Positions 8,111 to 16,780 of a stretch of 35,456 nucleotides of DNA are shown piece by piece. A model generated the notes under the pieces. The model saw nothing but the letters and a program-made list of their open reading frames with translations. It was not told the DNA's origin and made no database searches. Position 1 is the first letter of the stretch. The number at the start of each line of letters is the position of its first letter. Source of the DNA: an uncultured Lachnospiraceae bacterium (lineage in GTDB: Bacteria > Bacillota > Clostridia > Lachnospirales > Lachnospiraceae); contig CAMPAP010000145.1 of NCBI GenBank assembly GCA_946631935.1, forward strand, positions 1 through 35,456, read 5' to 3'. The position numbers and the translations under genes were made by a program.

Positions 8111-9556
8111 ATGAGAGATGTGACGATAATAGGAGCGGGGGTTACCGGAAGTGCCGTGGCAATGGAACTGGCCGCATATGATCTGGACATACTTGTTATC
8201 GAGAAAGAATCCGATGTCTGCGAGGGCACGTCAAAAGCAAACAGCGGAATAGTCCATTCCGGTTACGACGCAGAACCGGGTTCGCTGAAAGCCCGCTTTA
8301 ATGTTGAGGGGAACAGACTGATCCATGAACTGTCCCGGGCTCTGGATTTTCCCTTCAGGGAAAACGGATCTCTTGTTCTTTCTCTTGAAGAGGAAGGGCG
8401 GGCAAAAGTGGAGGAGCTGTATGAAAGAGGATTGGCAAACGGCGTACCCGGCCTTAAGATCCTTGAAAGGGATGAACTGACAAAGCTTGAACCAAACGTC
8501 AGTGAAAATGCGGTATGCGCACTGTTTGCGCCCACCGGCGGGATCGTCTGTCCTTTTAACATGAATATCGCATTTGCGGAAAACGCTGCCGACAACGGAG
8601 CTGACTTTGTGTTTGATACTCAGGTAAAAAAAATCACAAAGAAAACTTCGGAAGACGGGAGTATTTTTTTTCATATCGAAACTTCCGGAGAAGATTTCGA
8701 CACAAAGGTTTTGGTAAATGCTGCCGGTGTATATGCCGATGTGATCCACAACATGGTATCGGATGAAAAGATCCATATAACTCCCAGGAAGGGCCAGTAC
8801 ATCCTTATGGATAAAAATGCCGGAAGTCTGGTAAGCCATACTCTTTTTCAGCTTCCCACCAAAATGGGAAAGGGTATTCTGGTAACCCCCACCGTTCACG
8901 GCAATCTCATGGCGGGACCCACTGCAGATGATGCGGATCCCGAAGATACATCCACAACGGCAGAAGGACTCGATACCGTTTTGACAAGAGGCGCTCTTTC
9001 CGTAAAAGCACTCCCACGCATGCCCATCACTTCCTTTGCGGGACTCAGGGCACATGAAGACGGAGGCGATTTTATCGTGGGAGAAGCAAAAGACGTGCCG
9101 GGATTTTTTGATGCGGCAGGAATTGAATCACCCGGACTTACGGCAGCTCCCGCCATCGGAAAATATCTTGGAACTCTTATTGCCGAAAAATTAAGTGCCC
9201 GCAAAAAAGCAGACCATATTTCGGAAAGAAAAGGAATTCCTTCAATCGCTCTTGCAGACGATGAAGAAAGGGAAAAACTCATAAAGCAGGATCCTTCCTA
9301 TGCAAAGGTCGTATGCAGATGCGAACTTGTGACGGAGGGAGAGATAAAAAATGCCATTACGAGAACCCTGGGTGCGAGAACTGTTGACGGAGTAAAAAGA
9401 AGGACCCGTGCCGGAATGGGAAGGTGTCAGGCCGGATTCTGTCTTGCCAGGACAATACCTATTCTTGCGGAGCAGCTTGGTGTAAGCTTCGAAGATGTAA
9501 CAAAAAGCGGCGGCGGGTCGTACTACATAGACGGAAATATCAAGGATCTTATTTAA
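8111..9556 (+). CDS. GlpA-like FAD-dependent glycerol-3-phosphate dehydrogenase with C-terminal [2Fe-2S]-type cysteine domain
   Basis: 481 residues. Likely oxidises sn-glycerol-3-phosphate to dihydroxyacetone phosphate. An FAD-binding Rossmann motif IIGAGVTGSAVAMEL opens the protein, followed by a DAO-type fold (GTSKANSGIVHSGYDAEPGSLKA; TPRKGQYILMDK; ITSFAGLRAHED). The C-terminal BFD-like domain has four cysteines: 402 and 404 in CRC, then 439 and 444 in CQAGFC. Such domains carry a [2Fe-2S] cluster in relatives. The ATG at 8111 is preferred over the GTG at 8105 because GAGG (8102-8105) is 5 bases upstream of it. First gene of an operon with a second FAD oxidoreductase, a DUF1667 protein and glycerol kinase; this set replaces the GlpABC complex in many clostridia. 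The acceptor is not visible from sequence. An alternative substrate (another 2-hydroxyacid) is possible but the kinase argues for glycerol. Confidence 0.88.
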   Translation: MRDVTIIGAGVTGSAVAMELAAYDLDILVIEKESDVCEGTSKANSGIVHSGYDAEPGSLKARFNVEGNRLIHELSRALDFPFRENGSLVLSLEEEGRAKVEELYERGLANGVPGLKILERDELTKLEPNVSENAVCALFAPTGGIVCPFNMNIAFAENAADNGADFVFDTQVKKITKKTSEDGSIFFHIETSGEDFDTKVLVNAAGVYADVIHNMVSDEKIHITPRKGQYILMDKNAGSLVSHTLFQLPTKMGKGILVTPTVHGNLMAGPTADDADPEDTSTTAEGLDTVLTRGALSVKALPRMPITSFAGLRAHEDGGDFIVGEAKDVPGFFDAAGIESPGLTAAPAIGKYLGTLIAEKLSARKKADHISERKGIPSIALADDEEREKLIKQDPSYAKVVCRCELVTEGEIKNAITRTLGARTVDGVKRRTRAGMGRCQAGFCLARTIPILAEQLGVSFEDVTKSGGGSYYIDGNIKDLI

Positions 9557-9571
9557 AACGGAGAAATAAAT

Positions 9572-10876
9572 ATGCAAGATAAAAAAGCAGATCTTGTGAT
9601 AATAGGCGGCGGACCGGCAGGACTTGCAGCTGCGGCAGCTGCAAGAAAAGAAGGACTTGAAGACATACTGATAATAGAAAGGGATGTACGTCTTGGGGGC
9701 ATTCTTAATCAGTGCATCCATAACGGATTCGGACTTCATACCTTTAAGGAAGAACTCACAGGCCCTGAATATGCCGCAAGATATATCAGGCAGATAATTG
9801 ATGAAAAGATACCCTTCATGACAGGCACCATGGCGGTAAACATTTCCTTTGATGAAAAGACCGGCCTTAAGACGGTAAAAGCCATGAACGGGGATGAAGG
9901 TCTTTTTAACATAGAGGCAAAAGCCGTGATCCTTGCTATGGGATGCAGGGAAAGACCCAGGGGAGCACTTAATATCCCCGGATACAGGCCTTCGGGTATT
10001 TATTCAGCGGGAACTGCCCAGTACTATGTAAATATGGAAGGCAGGATGATAGGAAAAAGAGTTGTGATACTCGGATCCGGAGATATCGGACTGATCATGG
10101 CAAGGCGTATGACATATGAAGGCGCAAAGGTTTTATGCGTTGCCGAATTGCAGCCCTATTCCGGAGGCCTTAAGAGAAATATCGTCCAGTGCCTTGATGA
10201 CTTTGACATTCCTCTTTTGCTGTCACACACGGTAGTTGATATAAAGGGTAAAAGAAGGGTGGAGGGTGTCACCATTGCAGAGGTTGATGAAAACCGCAAG
10301 CCCATTCCCGGGACTGAGCAGTTCTATGAATGTGATACTCTCCTTCTTTCCTGCGGACTTATTCCCGAAAACGAATTGTCTTTGGCTGTGGGAGTCAGGA
10401 TCAATCCTGTTACCGGCGGAGCATTTGTAAATGAAAGCCTTGAAACGAACATTCCCGGGGTATACGCCTGCGGAAATGTTCTTCACGTACATGACCTGGT
10501 GGATTATGTATCAGGTGAAGCCTCCGTTGCCGGTAAAAATGCAGCGGATTTCCTTCTGGGAAAAGAAAAAAAAAGCGGAGATGAAATAAAGTTTGAAATA
10601 AGACCCGAAAACGGCGTGAGATATTCCGTTCCTTCAACTGTCGATCTTGCGAAGATGCCCGATACGCTCACTGTAAGATTCAGGGTGGGCGCAGAGTACA
10701 GGAATGTAAACCTGGTGACATATGTTGACGGTAAAAAAATGACGAGTCAGCCAAAGGCGGTTATGGCACCGGGAGAGATGCAGCAGCTTATACTTGTTAA
10801 GAAAAGACTGTCGGAGCTTGCGGGCAGAGGGCCTTTTCATGAACTTACAGTCAGGATAGAAGAAAAAGATGCTTAA
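9572..10876 (+). CDS. FAD/NAD(P)-dependent oxidoreductase of the glycerol operon
   Basis: 434 residues with the two-dinucleotide fold of pyridine nucleotide-disulfide oxidoreductases. The FAD motif is VIIGGGPAGLAAAAAARKEG at the start, the NAD(P) motif is VVILGSGDIGLIMARRMTYEG in the middle, and the second FAD contact is NIPGVYACGNVLHVHDLVDYVSGEA. There is no CxxC redox pair of the thioredoxin reductase type, although Cys residues occur in NQCIHNGFG and MGCRERPRG. Presumed role: accepting or passing on electrons from the GlpA-like subunit to a soluble carrier. Start ATG 9572 has GGAGA 7 bases upstream. It lies 15 bp after the previous gene. Family assignment is firm, while the exact electron partner is inference from gene order. 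Confidence 0.88.
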   Translation: MQDKKADLVIIGGGPAGLAAAAAARKEGLEDILIIERDVRLGGILNQCIHNGFGLHTFKEELTGPEYAARYIRQIIDEKIPFMTGTMAVNISFDEKTGLKTVKAMNGDEGLFNIEAKAVILAMGCRERPRGALNIPGYRPSGIYSAGTAQYYVNMEGRMIGKRVVILGSGDIGLIMARRMTYEGAKVLCVAELQPYSGGLKRNIVQCLDDFDIPLLLSHTVVDIKGKRRVEGVTIAEVDENRKPIPGTEQFYECDTLLLSCGLIPENELSLAVGVRINPVTGGAFVNESLETNIPGVYACGNVLHVHDLVDYVSGEASVAGKNAADFLLGKEKKSGDEIKFEIRPENGVRYSVPSTVDLAKMPDTLTVRFRVGAEYRNVNLVTYVDGKKMTSQPKAVMAPGEMQQLILVKKRLSELAGRGPFHELTVRIEEKDA

Positions 10877-10916
10877 CGAAAGAAGAGTTTCGTTCAAAAA
10901 CGGAGGTATATCCGGC

Positions 10917-11285
10917 ATGGATATAAGAGAACTTACATGCATCAGATGTCCCATAGGATGCCAGATAAAGGTTGAGATGGAAAACGGTGAAGTAAAGTCC
11001 GTAACCGGTAACAGCTGCCCGAGAGGTGAAGAATATGCAGTTAGTGAAGTTACGCACCCGTCAAGGATCGTAACATCCCTTGTCAGGATAAAGGGCGGTG
11101 AGAGACCTGTTGTTTCGGTTAAGACGGCATCTGATGTTCCCAAAGAAAAGATGATGGACGTTATTTCCGCACTTAAAGGTATAGAGCTTACAGCACCTGT
11201 GCATATTGGCGATGTGGTCATAAAAGATGTTGCCGGATGCGGAGCTGATGTAGTTGTTACTTCGGATATACCGGAAGGAGAATGA
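10917..11285 (+). CDS. DUF1667 protein, small cysteine-rich subunit of the glycerol operon
   Basis: 122 residues. The N-terminus carries a clustered set of cysteines (Cys8, Cys11, Cys15 and Cys34, in [13 protein letters not shown] and NSCPRGEEY) that fits binding of an iron-sulfur cluster. The C-terminal half has alternating strands and helices with no known catalytic motif. DUF1667 genes occur next to FAD oxidoreductases and glycerol kinase in clostridia and probably form a complex with them. The ATG at 10917 is preferred over one at 10869: GGAGGT lies 9 bases upstream, and family members start just before the first Cys. It ends 1 base before the glycerol kinase start, so translation is likely coupled. 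Confidence 0.85.
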   Translation: MDIRELTCIRCPIGCQIKVEMENGEVKSVTGNSCPRGEEYAVSEVTHPSRIVTSLVRIKGGERPVVSVKTASDVPKEKMMDVISALKGIELTAPVHIGDVVIKDVAGCGADVVVTSDIPEGE

Positions 11286-11286
11286 T

Positions 11287-12789
11287 ATGAACCAGCAGTA
11301 TATTCTTGCACTTGATCAGGGAACCACAAGTTCAAGGGCGATCATTTTTGATAAGGACTCACATATAAAGGCCATTGCCCAAAAAGAATTTGAACAGTAT
11401 TATCCGCAGCCCGGATGGGTTGAGCATAATCCCAGAGAGATATGGTCTTCGCAGATCTCCGTTGCAAGGGAAGCCATGGCAAACATCGGAATAGGAGCGT
11501 CCGATATAGCAGCAATCGGCATTACCAATCAGAGAGAGACCACCATCGTATGGGACAAAGAAACAGGAGAGCCTGTTTACAATGCCATCGTATGGCAGTG
11601 CAGGAGAACCTCGCAGATGATCGACAGGATAGTGACTGCGGGGCATTCCGATATGATAAGGGAAAAGACAGGTCTTGTCCCTGATGCGTATTTTTCTGCC
11701 AGCAAGATCGCATGGATCCTTGAGAATGTGGACGGTGCCAGAGAGAAAGCTGAAAAGGGAAAGCTGATCTTCGGAACCGTGGATACATGGCTTATCTGGA
11801 ATCTTACCGGAGGTCTTGTCCATGTAACTGATTATACGAATGCGGCAAGGACCATGCTTTTCAATATCCATACACTTGAATGGGATAAGGATCTGCTGGA
11901 TCTTTTCAATATCCCTTCGTCCATGCTTCCTGCTGTTAAGCCCAGCAGTTATCAGTACGGTTATTCAAGCGAGAAGGTCATGGGAGGATGGATCCCCATT
12001 GCGGGTGCTGCCGGTGACCAGCAGGCCGCTCTCTTCGGACAATGCTGTTTTGACAAAGGTGATGTAAAAAATACATACGGAACAGGATCGTTTATCCTGA
12101 TGAATACCGGAGACAGGCCGGTTGAATCTTCACACGGACTTCTTACCACCATTGCGGCATCCACATCGGAAAAACCCGAATATGCCCTTGAGGGGTCGGT
12201 TTTTGTGGCAGGCGCTGCGGTGCAGTGGCTCAGGGACAGCATGAGAATGGTAAAGACATCGGCCCAGACCGAAGAATATGCAGATAAGGTATCGGATAGC
12301 GGAGGAGGGTATGTTGTTCCTGCTTTTACGGGACTGGGTGCACCCTACTGGGATCAGTATGCAAGGGGAACGATCGTCGGTATCACAAGAGGTACCACAA
12401 AGGAACATTTTATCCGCGCCACTCTTGAATCCATTGCATACCAGTCCTCGGATGTTTACAGGGCAATGGAAGAGGACCTGGGAGTTTCCCTTAAGGAGCT
12501 TAAGGTTGACGGAGGAGCTTCCGCCAACAACTTCCTCATGAAATTCCAGGCAGATCTTGTGGGCTGTAATGTAAGAAGACCCAAATGCATTGAGACCACA
12601 GCCATGGGAGCCGCATATCTTGCGGGGCTTGCCGTCGGATATTTTAAGGATAAGGATGAGATACGTGCAAAATGGGAGCTTGGAAGGACCTTTGAACCGT
12701 CTTTAGACAAAGCGGATGTGGAGGCACTCATGAAAGGCTGGCACAGGGCAGTAAAATGTGCACGCGTTTGGAGCAGCCCGGAAGAGTAA
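11287..12789 (+). CDS. glpK: Glycerol kinase
   Basis: 500 residues, the family's usual length. Phosphorylates glycerol to glycerol-3-phosphate with ATP in the cytoplasm, feeding the oxidoreductases encoded just upstream. FGGY kinase motifs are clear: [40 protein letters not shown], the [13 protein letters not shown] phosphate-binding region, the YGTGSF loop, and [13 protein letters not shown] with [20 protein letters not shown] near the C-terminus. ATG 11287 has AAGGAG (11275-11280) 6 bases upstream, so the in-frame codons back to 11254 are not used. No glycerol facilitator gene is present nearby. No clear terminator follows. The next gene has its own promoter. Confidence 0.97.
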   Translation: MNQQYILALDQGTTSSRAIIFDKDSHIKAIAQKEFEQYYPQPGWVEHNPREIWSSQISVAREAMANIGIGASDIAAIGITNQRETTIVWDKETGEPVYNAIVWQCRRTSQMIDRIVTAGHSDMIREKTGLVPDAYFSASKIAWILENVDGAREKAEKGKLIFGTVDTWLIWNLTGGLVHVTDYTNAARTMLFNIHTLEWDKDLLDLFNIPSSMLPAVKPSSYQYGYSSEKVMGGWIPIAGAAGDQQAALFGQCCFDKGDVKNTYGTGSFILMNTGDRPVESSHGLLTTIAASTSEKPEYALEGSVFVAGAAVQWLRDSMRMVKTSAQTEEYADKVSDSGGGYVVPAFTGLGAPYWDQYARGTIVGITRGTTKEHFIRATLESIAYQSSDVYRAMEEDLGVSLKELKVDGGASANNFLMKFQADLVGCNVRRPKCIETTAMGAAYLAGLAVGYFKDKDEIRAKWELGRTFEPSLDKADVEALMKGWHRAVKCARVWSSPEE

Positions 12790-12823
12790 TTTTTGCCTTA
12801 TATTCAATATATTGGATTTTTTG

Positions 12824-12832
12824 TGGTATAAT
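12824..12832 (+). promoter_or_regulatory. Extended -10 promoter ahead of the EAL gene
   Basis: TGGTATAAT is a perfect extended -10 element (TGnTATAAT). The -35 region 17-18 bp upstream (TTCAAT or TCAATA) is weak, as usual for extended -10 promoters. Transcription would start near 12839, giving a leader of about 80 bases that contains a short upstream ORF. Confidence 0.65.
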
Positions 12833-12870
12833 GGTTTTGGTCATAAAGTGCCGTTGGGGATTGTGGCAAT

Positions 12871-12921
12871 ATGTATGACCAAGGGGGTAAACGGCGGTAT
12901 ATGCGCCGGTATGAGCACTGA
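12871..12921 (+). CDS. Possible 16-residue leader peptide coupled to the EAL gene
   Basis: An ATG-started ORF encoding MYDQGGKRRYMRRYEH. Its TGA stop (12919-12921) overlaps the ATG of the EAL gene in a TGATG junction. GGGGAT lies about 10 bases upstream of its ATG, whereas the EAL gene's own ATG has no ribosome binding site at normal distance. This arrangement would let ribosomes finishing the small ORF restart on the EAL gene. The peptide is basic (five Lys/Arg). It may be only a translational handle. It is too short to judge by composition. Confidence 0.4.
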   Translation: MYDQGGKRRYMRRYEH

Positions 12922-14993
12922 TGCATGACAAAATATCAGTAATTCGTGATTATCTTAGTGATGTGATGAGGGTCAATTCCGTAGGGGAATTGGAAGCGCT
13001 CACTGAACAGTACAAAAAAATCCTCGGGGAGATCGATGCTCCCCTTAAGTCTTTGTGTGAAGACTTCGATACACTCGGCAGAGAGATAATCTATCTTAAG
13101 ACGGGAAGCGATGACGAAAGAGGAAGCGGTCTTTTGGCCAGCCTCAGTGAAACGGAGAGCGCTGAACTTGAAGAGACGGAGAAGATCATTGCCGAGAATC
13201 TTTTTGATTATCATTTCCAGCCCATAGTAAGCGCTGTGGACGGAGATATCTATTCCTACGAGGTTCTTATGAGACCCCAGGGCAGAATAGTAAGAAGCCC
13301 TCTTCAGGTCCTTAAATACGCAGAACTGAGAAATAAATTAAATGAAATAGAAAGAGCGACATTTCTCAATATACTGGGGATACTTGATGCAGATCCCGAG
13401 GTCAGTCATGAGAAAAAGCTGTTTATCAACTCGATTCCCAAGACCCATGTCTCTGCGGAGGACAGGAAAAAGATCGATGAACTCATGTCTGCACACAGTG
13501 CCAAGCTTGTTGTGGAGCTTACGGAAAAAGCGGAACTTGATGATGTTGAGTATTCCGAATTCAAGAATCATTATGAGTCCATGAACATCGGCACGGCAAT
13601 TGACGATTACGGTACAGGTTATTCCAATGTCCAGAACCTTCTCAGATATATGCCTGATTATGTCAAGATCGACAGATCGCTGTTGAGTGATATTCAGGAT
13701 GATTCAAAAAAGAGGCACTTTGTCAGGGAAATCGTTGACTTCTGTCATGATAACGGTATCCTGGCTCTTGCAGAGGGCGTTGAGACAAGTGAGGAATTAA
13801 GATGTGTCATACTGCTTGGTGTTGATCTTATCCAGGGATTCTATACGGGAAAACCGACACCCAAGCCCGTAAAGTCTGTTCAGTATAAGATCAGGCAGGA
13901 GATAAAAAGCTATGCCCACGAACGCCAGGAAGGCATGGAGTCCAAGGTTTATGTCATGGACATCGGAGAGCATGTTAATCTTGGCAATATGGTCAAGGAC
14001 AAAATGGAATCCATCCTCATTGATAAGAGCGGCGATTTTTCCATCAGCGGAGAAGCGTCTATTGATGCAAGGATGGTCATAGATATTGCGGATAATACCG
14101 AAGTCAATCTTAACCTTGATAATGTAAGGCTGACCAATTCCTGGAAAACTCCCTGCATAGAAATAGGCAGGGGATGCATAGTCAACCTGATCATTAAAGG
14201 CGATAACAGACTCAATTTGGGAGGTATCCGTGTTCCGGAGGAATCTGAATTTGATCTTTCCGGAGACGGTAATCTGGGAATAGTCCTTGACTATGACGAA
14301 TATTTCGGAATAGGAAATGACATGAAATCCGGTCACGGAGATATGAAATTCAACCAGTCCGGACTTCTCAAGGTAGAATCCAACGGAAAGACCGGAATAT
14401 GCATCGGCTCCGGCCTTGGCGGTAAGATAGAACTGAACAAAGGAAAATACATTCTTGAAATGAACAGTGACAGAGCTGTGGGAATGGGATCTTTTGGCGG
14501 TGAAGTTACAGTCAGGATCAAGGGCAGTGATATAAATATCGATCTGAGCAGTATCAAGGGTATAGCCATAGGTTCTGAGGAAGGAAATGCCGATATCGAG
14601 ATAAGCGAGACTTCCACCAAGGTTTATATGAGCGGAAATGACGCTGTATGTTTCGGATCACTTTCCGGAAAGAAAGCTTCTGTATTTTTCCACGATGCAA
14701 GCACCACAATGAATATTCATAACGACAGATGTTCCGGAGTTGCGGCTCTTGACGGAAAGACCGAGTTCAGGATAGAAAGGGCTGCCATGAGGATATATGC
14801 CAAGGGTGAGAACGTTCTTCCCTTCGGCGGCTTTTCGGCGGATTCAGACTGCTACTTTACGGATACCGATGTTACCGTAAAGGTCATGACAGCGGTCAAG
14901 CTTGAAAAGTATCTTGATCCGGGAAGAATGAATGTAACTCACGGAAGCATCAGGATAGTTCTTAACGGATTTGAGTACGAGCTGCTGAAATAG
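12921..14993 (+). CDS. EAL-domain c-di-GMP phosphodiesterase fused to a C-terminal repeat solenoid
   Basis: 690 residues, no signal peptide or membrane segment, so cytoplasmic. Residues ~1-90 are helical and may be a dimerisation or sensor part. The EAL domain (~93-325) looks catalytically complete: Glu114 and Arg118 in EVLMRP, Asn170, Glu199, Asp228-Asp229 in AIDDYGTGYS, Lys249 in YVKID, Glu285 in AEGVET and Gln305 in IQGFYTG. It should hydrolyse c-di-GMP. Residues ~345-690 form a beta-rich repeat array whose glycine turns recur every 26-29 residues (IGSGLGG ~495, GMGSFGG ~521, AIGSEEG ~549, CFGSLSG ~577, GVAALDG ~606, PFGGFSA ~634), resembling the beta-helix seen in secreted carbohydrate-binding proteins. 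Such a solenoid on a cytoplasmic EAL protein is unusual; it may be a ligand sensor or scaffold. Its own promoter precedes it and a terminator follows at 15039. Confidence 0.93.
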   Translation: MHDKISVIRDYLSDVMRVNSVGELEALTEQYKKILGEIDAPLKSLCEDFDTLGREIIYLKTGSDDERGSGLLASLSETESAELEETEKIIAENLFDYHFQPIVSAVDGDIYSYEVLMRPQGRIVRSPLQVLKYAELRNKLNEIERATFLNILGILDADPEVSHEKKLFINSIPKTHVSAEDRKKIDELMSAHSAKLVVELTEKAELDDVEYSEFKNHYESMNIGTAIDDYGTGYSNVQNLLRYMPDYVKIDRSLLSDIQDDSKKRHFVREIVDFCHDNGILALAEGVETSEELRCVILLGVDLIQGFYTGKPTPKPVKSVQYKIRQEIKSYAHERQEGMESKVYVMDIGEHVNLGNMVKDKMESILIDKSGDFSISGEASIDARMVIDIADNTEVNLNLDNVRLTNSWKTPCIEIGRGCIVNLIIKGDNRLNLGGIRVPEESEFDLSGDGNLGIVLDYDEYFGIGNDMKSGHGDMKFNQSGLLKVESNGKTGICIGSGLGGKIELNKGKYILEMNSDRAVGMGSFGGEVTVRIKGSDINIDLSSIKGIAIGSEEGNADIEISETSTKVYMSGNDAVCFGSLSGKKASVFFHDASTTMNIHNDRCSGVAALDGKTEFRIERAAMRIYAKGENVLPFGGFSADSDCYFTDTDVTVKVMTAVKLEKYLDPGRMNVTHGSIRIVLNGFEYELLK

Positions 14994-14999
14994 CATGCA

Positions 15000-15010
15000 G
15001 TGCCAGGCAC
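15000..15010 (+). repeat. Short palindrome GTGCCAGGCAC
   Basis: An 11-bp palindrome just after the EAL gene, followed by CGGACGTGTC. Motifs of the GTGCC-GGCAC kind are common in clostridial intergenic REP-like elements. Only one copy is visible here, so its status as a repeat rests on general knowledge. Confidence 0.3.
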
Positions 15011-15038
15011 CGGACGTGTCAAAACGCTGACCGTAAAG

Positions 15039-15068
15039 CGGGTTCCTGAAAAGGATCCCGTTTTTTTT
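15039..15068 (+). terminator. Rho-independent terminator after the EAL gene
   Basis: CGGGTTCCT and AGGATCCCG form a 9-bp stem with one T-T mismatch and a GAAA tetraloop, followed directly by eight T. Confidence 0.92.
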
Positions 15069-15088
15069 ATGTTTATTTATTTTGCTGA

Positions 15089-15117
15089 TTTACACTAACG
15101 CTTTAAAGTGATAAAAT
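15089..15117 (+). promoter_or_regulatory. Sigma-A-type promoter of the symporter operon
   Basis: TTTACA (15089-15094), 17-bp spacer, TAAAAT (15112-15117). It lies just after the terminator at 15039-15068. Transcription would start near 15124, leaving a leader of about 115 bases before the symporter start. Confidence 0.65.
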
Positions 15118-15239
15118 GTTGGGTGTCGTAGGCAGACAAGATTAAGACCCGGGACAGCTTTTTGATAACAGGTCCGAAGCAGCAGACAGTTTTTCTGAGG
15201 AGCTGGGATGAGCTGAACCGGTCGGTACCGGAGGTGGAT

Positions 15240-16775
15240 ATGATCATAAAGATTCTGATGCTGGTGATATTTTTTTCCGTTATGATAGGAGTCGGATTCT
15301 ATTGCAGGAAAAATGCAACGGACGTTAACGGATTTGTCCTTGGCGGAAGAATTGTAGGTCCCTGGCTTACGGCTTTCGCATATGGGACCAGTTATTTCAG
15401 CGCCGTTATATTTGTGGGATATGCGGGACAGTTCGGCTGGAAATACGGAATAGCATCCACCTGGATAGGAATAGGAAATGCGCTTTTAGGTTCAATGCTT
15501 GCCTGGAGAGTTTTGGGCAGAAGGACCAGGATCATGTCGCAGCATCTTGACTCTGCCACCATGCCGGAATTTTTCGGAAAAAGATTTGATTCAAAAGCAC
15601 TTAAGCTTTTTGCCTCTCTGATAGTGTTTGTTTTTATGATCCCATATACCGCATCACTGTATAACGGTCTTTCAAGGCTTTTTGGCATGGCTTTTAATAT
15701 TGATTACACAGTCTGCATCATAGCCATGGCGATACTCACCGGAGTGTATGTTATCGCCGGAGGTTATATGGCGACTGCAATAAATGATTTCATACAGGGG
15801 ATCATCATGCTCTTCGGTATCGTTGCGGTCATAGTTGCGGTGCTTAATTCAAGAGGAGGCTTTCTGTCATCCCTTGAGCAGCTTGCAGAGGTATCTGATG
15901 AAAGCGTGAGCACGGTACCCGGAATATTTAATTCGTTTTTCGGTCCGGATCCCGTTAATCTTATAGGAGTGGTTATCCTTACTTCCCTGGGAACCTGGGG
16001 ACTACCCCAGATGGTCCAGAAATTTTATGCCATCAAATCAGAACAGTCCATTACAAAGGGAACCATTATCTCAACTCTTTTTGCCGGAGTTGTTGCAGGA
16101 GGATGCTACTTCCTGGGAGGTTTCGGAAGACTTTTTTCTGACAGTGTTGATGTCGGAACCCAGGGTTTTGATGCGATAATTCCTGCGATGCTCAGCAGCT
16201 TAAGTCCCGCTCTTATCGGACTTGTTGTGATACTTGTTCTTTCTGCATCAATGTCCACTCTTTCGTCTCTTGTGATCACATCAGCTTCAACGCTGACCAT
16301 TGACTTTATCAAGGGAAACCTTATTAAGGACATGAAAGAAAAAAACCAGGTTCTCTGGATCAGAGTCCTCATCGTTGTCTTCATAGCGATCTCCGTTGTG
16401 CTTGCCGTGATCCAGTACAGATCGAATGTTACTTTCATAGCCCAGCTCATGGGTGTTTCATGGGGAGCCATGGCAGGTGCGTTTCTTGCTCCTTTCCTCT
16501 ACGGGCTTTACTGGAAACGTACAACCAAAGCAGGCTGCGGAGGGTGTTTTATATTCGGTGCAGGATTTATGATCTATAATCTGCTTTTCAGGGGAACGCT
16601 TCCGGTTCTGCTTCAGTCCCCTATCAATGCCGGAGCATTTACCATGCTTGCGGGACTTATAATAGTACCTGTTGTTTCCCTCATCACGGCAAAGCCCGAT
16701 GAAGCAAAGACCGATCAGATATTTGAATGTTATAAGCACAAAAACGAAGTGCCTGTAACACAGTCATTGGAGTGA
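15240..16775 (+). CDS. Sodium:solute symporter (SSS family)
   Basis: 511 residues with about 13 hydrophobic segments along its whole length, as in PutP/PanF-type Na+-coupled symporters of the cell membrane. It opens with a membrane helix (IIKILMLVIFFSVMIGVGFY) and the family's GFVLGGRIVGPWLTAFAYGTSYFSA region; a second signature-like stretch is GLPQMVQKFYAIKSEQS, and the Na+-site helix region VILVLSASMSTLSSLVITSAS is present. The substrate (amino acid, pantothenate or other carboxylate) cannot be told from sequence. The ATG at 15240 is preferred to the TTG at 15162: GGAGGTG sits 5 bases upstream and the protein then begins at the first membrane helix. A hairpin, CCGGT/ACCGG (15218-15231), overlaps the 5' edge of this ribosome binding site. 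Its 3' end overlaps or abuts the thioesterase gene. Confidence 0.93.
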   Translation: MIIKILMLVIFFSVMIGVGFYCRKNATDVNGFVLGGRIVGPWLTAFAYGTSYFSAVIFVGYAGQFGWKYGIASTWIGIGNALLGSMLAWRVLGRRTRIMSQHLDSATMPEFFGKRFDSKALKLFASLIVFVFMIPYTASLYNGLSRLFGMAFNIDYTVCIIAMAILTGVYVIAGGYMATAINDFIQGIIMLFGIVAVIVAVLNSRGGFLSSLEQLAEVSDESVSTVPGIFNSFFGPDPVNLIGVVILTSLGTWGLPQMVQKFYAIKSEQSITKGTIISTLFAGVVAGGCYFLGGFGRLFSDSVDVGTQGFDAIIPAMLSSLSPALIGLVVILVLSASMSTLSSLVITSASTLTIDFIKGNLIKDMKEKNQVLWIRVLIVVFIAISVVLAVIQYRSNVTFIAQLMGVSWGAMAGAFLAPFLYGLYWKRTTKAGCGGCFIFGAGFMIYNLLFRGTLPVLLQSPINAGAFTMLAGLIIVPVVSLITAKPDEAKTDQIFECYKHKNEVPVTQSLE

Positions 16776-16780
16776 TATAT

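Noticed and set aside
8231-9055. A 274-residue - strand frame opposite the GlpA-like gene.
   Set aside because: Same antisense-shadow cause. No start signal or domain is visible.
12839-12920. A c-di-GMP riboswitch in the EAL leader.
   Set aside because: The leader is about 80 bases and has none of the conserved GEMM sequence blocks; a short upstream ORF fits better.
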